Positions 19,216 through 28,748 of a stretch of 64,000 nucleotides of DNA are shown here, one piece after another. The DNA is taken from NCBI RefSeq assembly GCF_003987185.1, contig NZ_PIPS01000001.1, forward strand, positions 1,054,001-1,118,000, written 5' to 3'. A program made the position numbers and the translations under genes. The notes under the pieces are model-generated. The model made no database searches and was not told the origin of the DNA. It was given only the letters and a program-made list of their open reading frames with translations. The first letter of the stretch is position 1; every line of letters begins with the position of its first letter. The stretch is from Idiomarina aquatica. Its GTDB lineage: Bacteria > Pseudomonadota > Gammaproteobacteria > Enterobacterales > Alteromonadaceae.

Positions 19216-20480
19216 TATGACGTCACCCTTTCTGGTACCGGTTTCGTTTTCTCGCGTCGACTGTAGAAGAACAGGAACACGAAGAACGCGAAATACAGGA
19301 ATGTAAAGATTTGCGCAAATAGTGTCGCTACCGGCGTTGCAGGTTGTGTACCGAGGTAACCCAACACCACAAAGCTGATGACGAAGTTAACCAGGTTCAA
19401 CTTGTGTAACACCGAACGATAACGCACTGAACGAACCTTACCGCGGTCAATCCATGGCAACAGCGCCAACAGAACGATCGCTGCAAACATCAGGATGACA
19501 CCCAACAATTTGTCCGGTACCGCACGCAGAATCGCGTAAAACGGCGTGAAGTACCAAACAGGTGCAATGTGCTCCGGAGTCTTCAACGGGTTAGCCGGCT
19601 CAAAGTTTGGTGGCTCAAGGAAGAAACCGCCCATTTCAGGGTTAAAGAAAATCACATAACAGAAGAAGAACAGGAAGATACCGATACCAATCAGATCCTT
19701 CACGATGTAGTAAGGATAGAAAGGAATTGCATCAACGATGTCGTATTTCTTCGTGAAGCGCTCATGGAACTTAAACTTCGGCTTCTCTTCGTCCGGTACA
19801 GAACCCTTAGGCTTCTTAATGGCAACACCGTCCGGGTTGTTAGAACCCACTTCGTGCAGAGCGATAATGTGCAAGAACACCAAAATCACCAGCACCAACG
19901 GTAAGGCAATAACATGCAATGCGAAGAAACGGTTAAGCGTCGCGCCGGAGATAACGTAGTCACCGCGAATCCACAGCGTTAAATCATCACCGATAACCGG
20001 AATCGCACCGAACAGTGAGATGATAACCTGCGCACCCCAGTATGACATCTGACCCCATGGCAGCAGGTAGCCCATAAAGGCTTCTGCCATCAACACCAGG
20101 AAGATGAACATACCGAATAGCCACAGCAATTCACGTGGTTTCTGGTAAGAGCCGTACATCATACCGCGGAACATGTGCAGGTAGACGACGACGAAGAAGG
20201 CTGAGGCACCGGTTGAGTGCATGTAACGCAGTAACCAACCGTACTCAACATCGCGCATGATGTATTCTACTGATGCAAACGCGCCTTCCGCACTGGGAAC
20301 GTAGTTCATGGTCAGCCAGATACCGGTAAGGATCTGATTAACCAATACCAACATGGCGAGCACACCAAAGATGTACCACATGTTGAAGTTTTTCGGCGCG
20401 GGGTACTGAGCAAGGTGGATATTCCACGTCTTGGTCATTGGGATGCGTTCATCCATCCACTGTACAAATTTGTTAGCCAT
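19215..20480 (-). CDS. petB: Cytochrome b subunit of the bc1 complex
   Basis: Core quinol-oxidising membrane subunit of complex III, 421 residues with about eight spans. Four haem ligands are visible: H88 and H102 in one span, H189 and H204 in another. The PWGQMSYWGAQV motif is at 141-152. The Qo-site motif reads P307-V-W-Y310 rather than the mitochondrial PEWY; the PVWY form is known from beta- and gammaproteobacteria. One-base overlaps join it to petA and petC. Confidence 0.97.
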   Translation of the reverse strand: MANKFVQWMDERIPMTKTWNIHLAQYPAPKNFNMWYIFGVLAMLVLVNQILTGIWLTMNYVPSAEGAFASVEYIMRDVEYGWLLRYMHSTGASAFFVVVYLHMFRGMMYGSYQKPRELLWLFGMFIFLVLMAEAFMGYLLPWGQMSYWGAQVIISLFGAIPVIGDDLTLWIRGDYVISGATLNRFFALHVIALPLVLVILVFLHIIALHEVGSNNPDGVAIKKPKGSVPDEEKPKFKFHERFTKKYDIVDAIPFYPYYIVKDLIGIGIFLFFFCYVIFFNPEMGGFFLEPPNFEPANPLKTPEHIAPVWYFTPFYAILRAVPDKLLGVILMFAAIVLLALLPWIDRGKVRSVRYRSVLHKLNLVNFVISFVVLGYLGTQPATPVATLFAQIFTFLYFAFFVFLFFYSRREKTKPVPERVTS

Positions 20481-21070
20481 TACGCTTGCCCCTTCTCTTC
20501 GCCAACCAAAATCGTGTTGTCATCAACGTAGTAATGAGGCGGAACCACTAAGTTCAGTGGCGCAGGAACGCTTTGGAAAACACGACCAGCAATATCGAAT
20601 TTGGAACCGTGACATGGGCAGAAGAAACCGGATTCTACACCTTCAACGTGTTCGCCCATACCGGATGGCAAGTAGGTAGGAGAACAGCCCAAGTGGGTAC
20701 AAATACCAACGGCAACGAAAAACTCTTCTTTGATAGAGCGGTATTTATTCGCTGCATAAGGAGGTTGTTGCGGTTCTTCAGAGTTAGGATCACGCAGGTT
20801 GTCTTCGATTTTACCCAGACCGTCTAACATTTCCGGGGTTCGACGAACAACCCATACGGGCTTGCCCCGCCATTTCACACGGATCATCTGACCCGGTTCA
20901 GCTTTGGCTATATTTACTTCGACCGGTGCTCCGGCGTTTTTGGCTTTCGCACTAGGGTTCCAGGAAGCAATAAAAGGAACAGCTGTAAATGCTGCTCCAG
21001 CTCCACCGACAACCCCCGTCGCGACCGTCAAAAAACGACGGCGGCCTTTATCTACAGGCGCATTGCTCAT
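20480..21070 (-). CDS. petA: Rieske iron-sulfur subunit of the bc1 complex
   Basis: [2Fe-2S] protein of complex III, 196 residues. The N-terminus carries a twin-arginine type signal-anchor (RRRFLTVATGVVGG, residues 10-23), consistent with Tat export of the folded protein. The cluster ligands are complete: C124-T-H126-L-G-C129 and C151-P-C153-H154. It is the first gene of petABC, with a predicted promoter about 100 bases upstream. Confidence 0.97.
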   Translation of the reverse strand: MSNAPVDKGRRRFLTVATGVVGGAGAAFTAVPFIASWNPSAKAKNAGAPVEVNIAKAEPGQMIRVKWRGKPVWVVRRTPEMLDGLGKIEDNLRDPNSEEPQQPPYAANKYRSIKEEFFVAVGICTHLGCSPTYLPSGMGEHVEGVESGFFCPCHGSKFDIAGRVFQSVPAPLNLVVPPHYYVDDNTILVGEEKGQA

Positions 21071-21171
21071 CCATTTATTCTCCAGGTTTGGACGCTCCGC
21101 GGTGCATCGCCACGGAATCGGGAATTAGCTGCTGCGTTATCCGCCATACGGATTACAAAAAATGCCTTAGA

Positions 21172-21200
21172 ATGATAAAGAAAACCCACAAAATTTACAA
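21172..21200 (-). promoter_or_regulatory. Predicted petABC promoter
   Basis: Minus-strand TTGTAA (21195-21200), 17-base spacer, TATCAT (21172-21177). The start would be near 21165, giving a leader of about 95 bases before petA. Confidence 0.5.
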
Positions 21201-21232
21201 GACAAAAGGCTGGGCACGGCGTTGTTTATAGA

Positions 21233-21480
21233 TGCCGTTACGCGCAACGAACCGCCTGTCGCAGGAAAACGCTTTTATTCGGCTTCGAGGGGGCTGGATC
21301 AGGCGGGGGTGTTGGAGGCCATGGATGGCCGGAAACAAGACTACAGGGACGTACTTGTGGCGTCCCCCGACTGACGGGGTCGCGTTACATCAAAAAGTCG
21401 CCGGTGTGAGTGCTCCGCCAAGCCGGTTTACCTGTGCGCCAAACGCACCGATGATTTCCTCGCGCCAAAGGCGCGAGCTA
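21233..21480. other. Structured gene-free element between petA and rpsI
   Basis: The 465-base gap 21071-21535 holds no supported gene. Apart from the petA promoter on its left and the rpsI terminator on its right, the middle is GC-rich and hairpin-dense. GGCC-ATGGAT-GGCC occurs at 21317-21330. GGGAC (21346) can pair with GTCCC (21362-21366), and CCCCG/CGGGG pair at 21365-21379. A clean eight-pair CTCGCGCC-AAA-GGCGCGAG lies at 21459-21477. The composition differs from the flanking A/T-rich promoter sequence. It resembles the dispersed intergenic repeats carrying CATGGATGG and CTACAGGGACGTA that I recall from other gammaproteobacterial genomes; that resemblance is from memory and unverified. 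Confidence 0.45.
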
Positions 21481-21487
21481 CGGCCAT

Positions 21488-21515
21488 AAAAAAACCCGGC
21501 GATGCCGGGTTTTTG
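21488..21515 (-). terminator. Terminator of rplM-rpsI
   Basis: On the minus strand AAAAACCCGGC, ATC, GCCGGGTTTTTTT: six G/C pairs flanked by A and T runs. It lies about 21 bases after the rpsI stop. The A-run on the other side makes it potentially bidirectional. Confidence 0.85.
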
Positions 21516-21535
21516 GGGTACAGTTGAAGCTTGAA

Positions 21536-21928
21536 TTAACGCTTCGAGAACTGTGGACGTTTGCGCGCTTTGTGCAAACCGATTTTCTTACGTTCAACCT
21601 GACGTGCGTCACGAGTAACGTAGCCTTCTTTACGAAGAGGACCACGGAACGCTTCGTCATACTGCATCAGTGCACGAGTAATACCGTGACGGATTGCGCC
21701 CGCCTGACCAGTAGTACCGCCACCACTTACAGTGATGTACAGGTCGAACTTTTCAGTCATTTCTACAAGCTCTAACGGTTGACGAACAACCATCTGAGCG
21801 GTTTCACGACCGAAGTATTCTTCCAACGCGCGGTTGTTGATTTGGATGTTGCCGCTACCCGGACGCAAGAATACGCGAGCCGTTGAGTTTTTGCGGCGAC
21901 CAGTACCGTAGTATTGATTATCTGCCAT
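21536..21928 (-). CDS. rpsI: 30S ribosomal protein S9 (uS9)
   Basis: Small-subunit ribosomal protein, 130 residues as in E. coli. The N-terminal [19 protein letters not shown] and the C-terminal basic tail [11 protein letters not shown], which reaches toward the P-site tRNA, are diagnostic. It lies 15 bases downstream of rplM in the standard two-gene operon. Confidence 0.98.
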   Translation of the reverse strand: MADNQYYGTGRRKNSTARVFLRPGSGNIQINNRALEEYFGRETAQMVVRQPLELVEMTEKFDLYITVSGGGTTGQAGAIRHGITRALMQYDEAFRGPLRKEGYVTRDARQVERKKIGLHKARKRPQFSKR

Positions 21929-21943
21929 AGTAGTCTTGCTCCG

Positions 21944-22372
21944 TTAGATATCCAGTTGTTTCGGCTGTTGAGCAACATGGTTGTGCTCAGCACCTGCGTA
22001 CACTTTCAGTTTACGGAACATGGCACGGCCTAGTGGTCCACGAGGCAACATACCTTTAACCGCTTTCTGAATTACCATTTCAGGCTTCTTGGCAATCAGC
22101 TTTTCAAAGCTGATTGATTTGATACCACCCGGAAATCCAGTGTGCGAGTAGTACATCTTGTCCTGAGCTTTGTTACCGGTTACAGCAACTTTCTCTGCGT
22201 TAACAACAACGATGTAATCGCCGGTGTCTACGTGCGGAGTATACTCAGGCTTGTGCTTGCCGCGCAGGCGACGAGCGATTTCAGTAGCCAAACGACCTAA
22301 AGTTTTACCTTCTGCGTCCACTACATACCAGTCGCGTTTTACCGTTTCTGGTTTTGCTACAAATGTTTTCAT
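21944..22372 (-). CDS. rplM: 50S ribosomal protein L13 (uL13)
   Basis: Large-subunit ribosomal protein, 142 residues as in E. coli. [19 protein letters not shown] near the N-terminus and [21 protein letters not shown] near the C-terminus identify it. It is the first gene of the rplM-rpsI operon; a leader of roughly 150 bases with a strong hairpin precedes it. In E. coli L13 is the autogenous repressor of this operon. Confidence 0.98.
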   Translation of the reverse strand: MKTFVAKPETVKRDWYVVDAEGKTLGRLATEIARRLRGKHKPEYTPHVDTGDYIVVVNAEKVAVTGNKAQDKMYYSHTGFPGGIKSISFEKLIAKKPEMVIQKAVKGMLPRGPLGRAMFRKLKVYAGAEHNHVAQQPKQLDI

Positions 22373-22476
22373 GATAAAAAAACCTAAATCAAAAAGTTCA
22401 CGGACAGTAATTCCGGGCTTCCCCGCGAATCACAACAATAAAATAATGAGGAAATTCATTAAGTTATCTGCTGCGA

Positions 22477-22505
22477 CCATTGCCTAACCGAAGTTAATGC
22501 AATGG
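22477..22505 (-). promoter_or_regulatory. Hairpin in the rplM leader with UUCG tetraloop
   Basis: In the minus-strand transcript CCAUUGC pairs with GCAAUGG (7 pairs). After a small AU/G internal loop UAAC pairs with GUUA, closed by a UUCG tetraloop. It begins about 15 bases after the predicted transcription start and far before the rplM ribosome site. Autogenous control of rplM-rpsI by L13 is known in E. coli; that this hairpin is the L13 target here is inference. Confidence 0.6.
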
Positions 22506-22526
22506 ACTGTAACGTGGGCTGCGCGG

Positions 22527-22532
22527 ATTATA
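22527..22532 (-). promoter_or_regulatory. -10 element of the rplM-rpsI promoter
   Basis: A perfect minus-strand TATAAT. No good -35 hexamer lies 16-18 bases upstream. The transcript would start near 22520. Confidence 0.5.
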
Positions 22533-22578
22533 GGAAAAATGGCGCTAAAGATCACGTACTTTTTGCAGAAAATTTAGC

Positions 22579-23688
22579 CTACGCTTTGTGCTCTTCGGCA
22601 AGATATTGCTGGCTTTGCATCTCCTGCAGGCGGCTGATGCAACGTTTGAACTCAAAGCTCAGTTGACCTTCGGTGTACAATTGCTCAATGGGCACTTCCG
22701 CCGAAAGGATAAGTTTCACTTTGCGCTCATAAAATTCGTCCACTAAGGCGATGAAACGGCGCGCAATATCATCGCTGCCACGACCCATCTGTTCGACGTT
22801 GCTGACTAACACCGCGTGGTAGAGTTGACTGATTTCCATGTAGTCGTTCTGTGAGCGTGCCGTTTTGCAGATTGCGTTAAAGTCAAAAAACACCACATCA
22901 TCACTGACTGCCCGCACCTCGATCTCTCGGCCGAGAATATCAATGGTGGTGGCGTCATAGCTGTCTTTGTTTTCCGGAGCCAACTGCGAAAAATACTGCT
23001 GCAGGTTCGCGTCAGCCTGCTGATCCAACGGCGAGTGGAAAATTTCCGCTCGGCTGAGTGTGCGCAAACGGTAATCCACACCGCTATCGACGTTAACCAC
23101 ACGACAGTTTTCTTTAATCAGGCGGATAGCCGGAAGAAAACGTTCCCGCTGCAGGCCATTCTTGTACAAATCATCAGGCACGATATTGGACGTGGCGACG
23201 AGCACGACCTTGCGCTCAAATAAATATTCAAACAGCTTGCCGAGCAACATAGCGTCGGTTATGTCCTGCACAAAAAACTCATCAAAACAGATGATTTTAG
23301 CTTGCGCCGCGATGCGGTCGGCAATGATTTCTAACGGATCGGACTGGTGCTTAAGGGATTTCAGTTCCTGATGCACTCGATGCATAAAACGATGAAAATG
23401 AACGCGCCATTTTTTATCCAGTGGCAGGCTGTCGAAAAACGTATCGACTAAATACGTTTTACCACGCCCTACACCACCCCAAAAGTAGAGTCCTTTTGGC
23501 GGTTTCGGCGTCGCACTGAACCATCGCTTCCAAAACGGTTGCTGGCACTGGCGCTGCCACAGCAACAGTTGCTGATAGAGTGCTTCGAGCTGTTCAACCG
23601 CATGCGCCTGCGCTTCATCGTGGCTGAATCCGTCTTGCTGTAAGTCTTTTTGATACCGCTGTTTTGGGCTTAAGCCTTGGCTGGACAC
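22579..23688 (-). CDS. zapE: Cell division ATPase ZapE (AFG1-like)
   Basis: P-loop ATPase of the AFG1/LACE1 family; E. coli ZapE associates with the Z-ring and affects its stability. It has 369 residues. The Walker A is G71-G-V-G-R-G-K-T78, followed by VDTFFDSLP, HFHRFMHRVH, and the Walker B stretch IICFDEFFVQDITDAM. DFNAICKTARSQNDY lies in the C-terminal part. It is divergent from zapG, as in E. coli (yhcM/yhcB). Confidence 0.95.
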   Translation of the reverse strand: MSSQGLSPKQRYQKDLQQDGFSHDEAQAHAVEQLEALYQQLLLWQRQCQQPFWKRWFSATPKPPKGLYFWGGVGRGKTYLVDTFFDSLPLDKKWRVHFHRFMHRVHQELKSLKHQSDPLEIIADRIAAQAKIICFDEFFVQDITDAMLLGKLFEYLFERKVVLVATSNIVPDDLYKNGLQRERFLPAIRLIKENCRVVNVDSGVDYRLRTLSRAEIFHSPLDQQADANLQQYFSQLAPENKDSYDATTIDILGREIEVRAVSDDVVFFDFNAICKTARSQNDYMEISQLYHAVLVSNVEQMGRGSDDIARRFIALVDEFYERKVKLILSAEVPIEQLYTEGQLSFEFKRCISRLQEMQSQQYLAEEHKA

Positions 23689-23764
23689 TACAACTTAACC
23701 TCAGATCCGATTACCCTAAAATAAGCAGATAGTTTATCATGAAGCTAACTTTCAGCAATCAATA

Positions 23765-23780
23765 GCAATGCCCCCATTGC
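23765..23780. repeat. Small inverted repeat before the zapG ribosome site
   Basis: GCAATG-CCCC-CATTGC, a perfect six-base inverted repeat, ends two bases before the AGGAG of zapG. It could form an RNA hairpin next to the ribosome site or be a protein site. Confidence 0.4.
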
Positions 23781-23793
23781 GCAGGAGTAGAAA

Positions 23794-24240
23794 ATGAGTT
23801 GGATTATTGGTGTGCTACTGGTCATTGTCGGCGCTATCATTGGTTTTTTTGTGGCTAAGTTTTGGCTGAGTTCCGGCACCAACGGCGATCTGGAAAGCCA
23901 GGTTGAACAAAGCCAGAAGCAGTTGGCGGATTATCAGCGCGAAGTCGCAGAGCATTTCGCTACCGCGAATGCGCTGGTCGAGCAATTGGCGGAAACTCAG
24001 GACAAACTGCAAAATTACCTGAATCAAAGCGCTGAGTTACTGCAGCAACATGGCGTACAGGACGACTTACCGTTTTTCTCTGAGGACACTTTGCGTCAGT
24101 TGCGCGTGGCCAACACCGTCAATAAAGACTACCGTTCGGGTCAAAATGATGACGCGGCTGAACAAGCGCCTCGTGACTACACGGAAAAACGCAGTGGTTT
24201 GTTTGAGTCCAGCCGTGACAAACACTCAGAAAGGGATTAA
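23794..24240 (+). CDS. zapG: DUF1043 inner-membrane protein ZapG (YhcB)
   Basis: Small bitopic membrane protein of 148 residues linked in E. coli to coordination of envelope growth and division. The N-terminal span is at about residues 3-23 (WIIGVLLVIVGAIIGFFVA), followed by a cytoplasmic coiled-coil (about 32-90) with FATANALVEQLAETQDKLQNY and a conserved L-P-F motif (DDLPFF). The tail is charged and disordered-looking. AGGAG precedes the ATG. Position next to zapE and before degQ matches E. coli. Confidence 0.93.
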   Translation: MSWIIGVLLVIVGAIIGFFVAKFWLSSGTNGDLESQVEQSQKQLADYQREVAEHFATANALVEQLAETQDKLQNYLNQSAELLQQHGVQDDLPFFSEDTLRQLRVANTVNKDYRSGQNDDAAEQAPRDYTEKRSGLFESSRDKHSERD

Positions 24241-24270
24241 AAAAAATAATATCTTGAAACATTTTGCCAG

Positions 24271-24299
24271 TGAACTCATATAACGAGTCAGCGGTCTGA
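24271..24299 (+). promoter_or_regulatory. Candidate sigma-E promoter of degQ
   Basis: TGAACTC (24271-24277) and TCTGA (24295-24299) are separated by 17 bases. They resemble the extracytoplasmic-stress sigma-E pattern GGAACTT-N16/17-TCTGA. An overlapping sigma-70 reading, TTGAAA (24254) and TATAAC (24279), has a long 19-base spacer. The site lies 60-90 bases before degQ. Confidence 0.4.
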
Positions 24300-24360
24300 A
24301 CGCACAGTTGGTTTTTGTTCGATGAGCAATTAAGCCCTATTCCGAGGAGTAAGTAACACT

Positions 24361-25719
24361 ATGCAGAAACTGTTGACTCTTATTGCCGCTGCTGGCCTTG
24401 CCGTTGCCAGCGTTACGGCCACTGCGCAAGCAAGTATCCCGTTTTTTGGTAAATCCGACGAAGTCCCTACTCTGGCGCCAATGCTGGAAGAGGTGACACC
24501 GGCCGTCGTGAACATTTCTGTTAAAGGCAAACGCGAAGTCAGACAGCGACTTCCGGATGCGCTACGGTTCTTTTTTGGCCCCAATGCCCCGCGCGAACAA
24601 GTTCGTGAGCGGCCGTTCCAAGGGCTCGGTTCTGGCGTTATCATCGACGCAGAAAAGGGCTATGTTGTTACCAATAACCACGTTATCGATGACGCTACCG
24701 AAATTTTGGTGACGCTGAAAGATGGCCGCGAATTTGACGCCGAGGTCATTGGTACCGACGAGCGTTCAGATATCGCCTTAATCAAAATTAAAAACGGCGA
24801 AAACCTGACCGATATCGAGCTGGGCAAATCCTCCGATTTACGCGTGGGTGACTTCGTCGTCGCTATTGGCAATCCATTCGGTTTAGGGCAAACCGTGACC
24901 TCGGGTATTGTCAGCGCATTGGGTCGCAGTGGCCTCGGCATTGAAGAGCTGGAAAATTTTATTCAGACCGATGCTGCGATTAACAGCGGTAACTCCGGTG
25001 GTGCACTGGTCACATTGGACGGTAAGTTGATTGGGATTAATACCGCCATTCTTGGCCCCAACGGCGGTAACATCGGCATCGGCTTTGCGATCCCGTCGGA
25101 TATGATGAACAACCTGGTTATGCAACTGATCGAATTTGGCGAAGTTCGTCGGGGCGTGTTGGGTATTCGCGGGCACGACCTCACTCATGACATCGCTAAA
25201 GCACTGGACATTGACGCAAGTACCGGCGCCTTTGTCGCAGAAGCCATTCCTGGTGGCTCGGCCGCTGAAGCCGGCATTAAATCCGGTGATGTGATCCTTT
25301 CCGTCAATGGCTCACGCATTGCTTCGTTCTCTGAGCTTCGTGCCTTAGTCAGCAGCATGGGGCAAGGTAAAACCATCAGCCTGGGTATTGTCCGTGACGG
25401 TGAAGAATTAGAAGTGGACGTTGTGCTTGGTGCCCAGGATGTTGAAGTGACCGCATCGTCTATTCATCCGGCACTTGAAGGCGCTACCCTGGCGGTTTCA
25501 AGTGACCCGGCGGGTATCGAAATTACCGCCATCGAAGAGGGTTCTCCTGCCGCTCGCATTGGTCTGGAAGAAGGCGACATCATCCGCGGTGTGAATCGCC
25601 AGATCGTGACCTCGGTTGGCGATTTGCGCAGTGTCATTGAAGACACTGCTGGCGTCGTTGCCCTTAATGTACAACGGGGCAACAGCTCACTTTACCTGGT
25701 GTTGCGTAACCCCGGTTAA
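24361..25719 (+). CDS. degQ: Periplasmic serine protease/chaperone DegQ (DegP/HtrA family)
   Basis: Periplasmic HtrA protease that degrades or refolds misfolded envelope proteins. It has 452 residues: a signal peptide to about residue 24 (TAQAS), the trypsin-like domain with the catalytic triad H107 (NNHVID), D137 (DERSDIAL) and S212 (SGNSGGAL), then two PDZ domains (about 255-345 and 365-450). The length of the N-terminal loop and adjacency to degS fit DegQ; functionally it may also stand in for DegP. A good terminator follows. A candidate sigma-E promoter precedes it. Confidence 0.94.
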   Translation: MQKLLTLIAAAGLAVASVTATAQASIPFFGKSDEVPTLAPMLEEVTPAVVNISVKGKREVRQRLPDALRFFFGPNAPREQVRERPFQGLGSGVIIDAEKGYVVTNNHVIDDATEILVTLKDGREFDAEVIGTDERSDIALIKIKNGENLTDIELGKSSDLRVGDFVVAIGNPFGLGQTVTSGIVSALGRSGLGIEELENFIQTDAAINSGNSGGALVTLDGKLIGINTAILGPNGGNIGIGFAIPSDMMNNLVMQLIEFGEVRRGVLGIRGHDLTHDIAKALDIDASTGAFVAEAIPGGSAAEAGIKSGDVILSVNGSRIASFSELRALVSSMGQGKTISLGIVRDGEELEVDVVLGAQDVEVTASSIHPALEGATLAVSSDPAGIEITAIEEGSPAARIGLEEGDIIRGVNRQIVTSVGDLRSVIEDTAGVVALNVQRGNSSLYLVLRNPG

Positions 25720-25742
25720 CGTCAGCTACGTCAGAAGCTTAC

Positions 25743-25783
25743 AAAAAGGTGACAGCAGTGATAAGCTGATGTCACCTTTTTTG
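25743..25783 (+). terminator. Terminator after degQ
   Basis: AAAAAGGTGACA (25743-25754) pairs perfectly with TGTCACCTTTTT (25770-25781) around an inner CAG/CTG stem, then T and G. It separates degQ from degS, which therefore probably has its own promoter within the short gap or depends on readthrough. Confidence 0.85.
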
Positions 25784-25805
25784 TTAATAGCGTCGGAACC
25801 CCATC

Positions 25806-26864
25806 ATGAGTGCAGCACAATCGGTCTTTCGTTTTATCTTTCAGTCGGTTGGATTGGGTTTAATCGTTGCTGCCATCGTGATTCTGTTGCTCCCCTATCT
25901 GTCCAATCATTCGCGTGGCGCACTGGATCAAAATGCAACTGCGCTCAGTTTTAACGATGCCGTTAGCCGCGCAGCACCCGCAGTAGTCAATATCTATAGC
26001 CTGGGCGAAATTGAGGGTTCCTATTTTCAACCACGTACCTCACGTGTCTGGCGATTAGGATCTGGCGTTATTATGGACGGCCGCGGCTATATCCTCACCG
26101 CACAACATGTGGTCGATAATGTTGATCAAATTTTGGTTGCCTTGCAGGACGGTCGTCAATACGGCGCCCAACTTATCGGCAGCGACTACTACACCGACTT
26201 AGCCGTGTTAAAAATAGAAGCCGACAACCTGCCGGTGATACCAACTGCCGAAAATCCACAGACGCGGGTTGGCGACATCGTGCTGGCGATAGGCAATCCC
26301 TATAATATTGGCCAGACCATCACTCAGGGCATCATCAGTGCCACCGGTGGCCGCGTTGGGGTCAGTCGTAGTTCTTATTCCGACCTTATTCAGATGGATG
26401 CGGTCATTAACCAAGGGGCCTCCGGCGGCGCTTTAGTTAACTCAACCGGGCAACTGATCGGCATTAATAACGCCCGTTTTAACAACGCTTTTGGCGATGG
26501 CATTGAAGGCATTTATTTTGCGGTTCCCTTTAGTACCGCCCGGGATGTGATGGAAACGCTTATCGCAGAAGGCAAAGTGGTGCGAGGTTGGATTGGTATC
26601 AGTGTCGACCCGAACTCCAGTGATCGGCTTGCCCAACAGGGCATTCAGATAACAGCGGTTGACCCCGGCAGCCCTGCCGCCGTTGCCGGCCTTAAGCCGA
26701 ATGATGTGATCACCCGCATCGGTGGTAAACCGGTGCGCTCGGCATCGGAAGGCATGAAAGAGGTCGTAAACAGTAAGCCGGGGTCAGCAGTAGTCATCGA
26801 CTTTTACCGCAACGGTGAGCCACAAAGCGTCACCGTTACGATTGCCGAACCACCGGCCAATTAG
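25806..26864 (+). CDS. degS: Membrane-anchored site-1 protease DegS
   Basis: Inner-membrane HtrA protease that senses unfolded outer-membrane proteins and cuts the anti-sigma factor RseA, starting the sigma-E response. It has 352 residues: an N-terminal membrane anchor (about 12-32), a protease domain with triad H101 (AQHVVD), D131 (YTDLAVL) and S206, then a single PDZ domain (about 262-350). The serine motif reads GASGGA where HtrA proteins usually have GNSGGA. Its stop codon directly abuts the stop of convergent murA with no spacer. Confidence 0.94.
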   Translation: MSAAQSVFRFIFQSVGLGLIVAAIVILLLPYLSNHSRGALDQNATALSFNDAVSRAAPAVVNIYSLGEIEGSYFQPRTSRVWRLGSGVIMDGRGYILTAQHVVDNVDQILVALQDGRQYGAQLIGSDYYTDLAVLKIEADNLPVIPTAENPQTRVGDIVLAIGNPYNIGQTITQGIISATGGRVGVSRSSYSDLIQMDAVINQGASGGALVNSTGQLIGINNARFNNAFGDGIEGIYFAVPFSTARDVMETLIAEGKVVRGWIGISVDPNSSDRLAQQGIQITAVDPGSPAAVAGLKPNDVITRIGGKPVRSASEGMKEVVNSKPGSAVVIDFYRNGEPQSVTVTIAEPPAN

Positions 26865-28396
<1,532 letters not shown>

Positions 28397-28433
28397 TATT
28401 ACCTTTTTTACAGCAGGTGTAAGTGTCAGGACG

Positions 28434-28748
28434 CTAGCTTAACGAAAGCACGCCCTCAACGCCACTGACCGCTGCAATTTGTTGCAACTGTTGACTTGCT
28501 CCGACACATTCAATCGACGTGACGTTTTGCGCTTTTACGACTTCCAGCAATAATGCCACGCCAGCAGTATCTACCGCGTCAACCTTACTCACATCCACCC
28601 GTGATATGGCTTTGCCATTGACGTCACTTAGCCACTGCGACCAAATTGCCGGAATCGTTTCTCGTGTCAAAGCACCCGCCAGCTCCAGCGTATGTTGATC
28701 ATCGCTGAAGCTGATCTGGATACCGTTTAACTTGCGTGAACTCGCCAT
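28434..28748 (-). CDS. mlaB: STAS-domain protein MlaB
   Basis: Cytoplasmic STAS-domain subunit of the MlaFEDB inner-membrane complex. It has 104 residues. The domain has LAGALTRETIPAIWSQW and the VDAVDTAGVALLLEV helix start, where the D-T-A-G stretch corresponds to the usual STAS DSxG site with threonine. MlaB stabilises and regulates the MlaF ATPase. One-base overlap with mlaC; 37 bases separate it from ibaG. Confidence 0.93.
   Translation of the reverse strand: MASSRKLNGIQISFSDDQHTLELAGALTRETIPAIWSQWLSDVNGKAISRVDVSKVDAVDTAGVALLLEVVKAQNVTSIECVGASQQLQQIAAVSGVEGVLSLS

Noticed and set aside
21232-21489. Plus-strand open frame of 85 codons in the petA-rpsI gap
   Set aside because: No ribosome site, composition driven by hairpins and GC-rich repeats; more likely a structured or repeated non-coding element.
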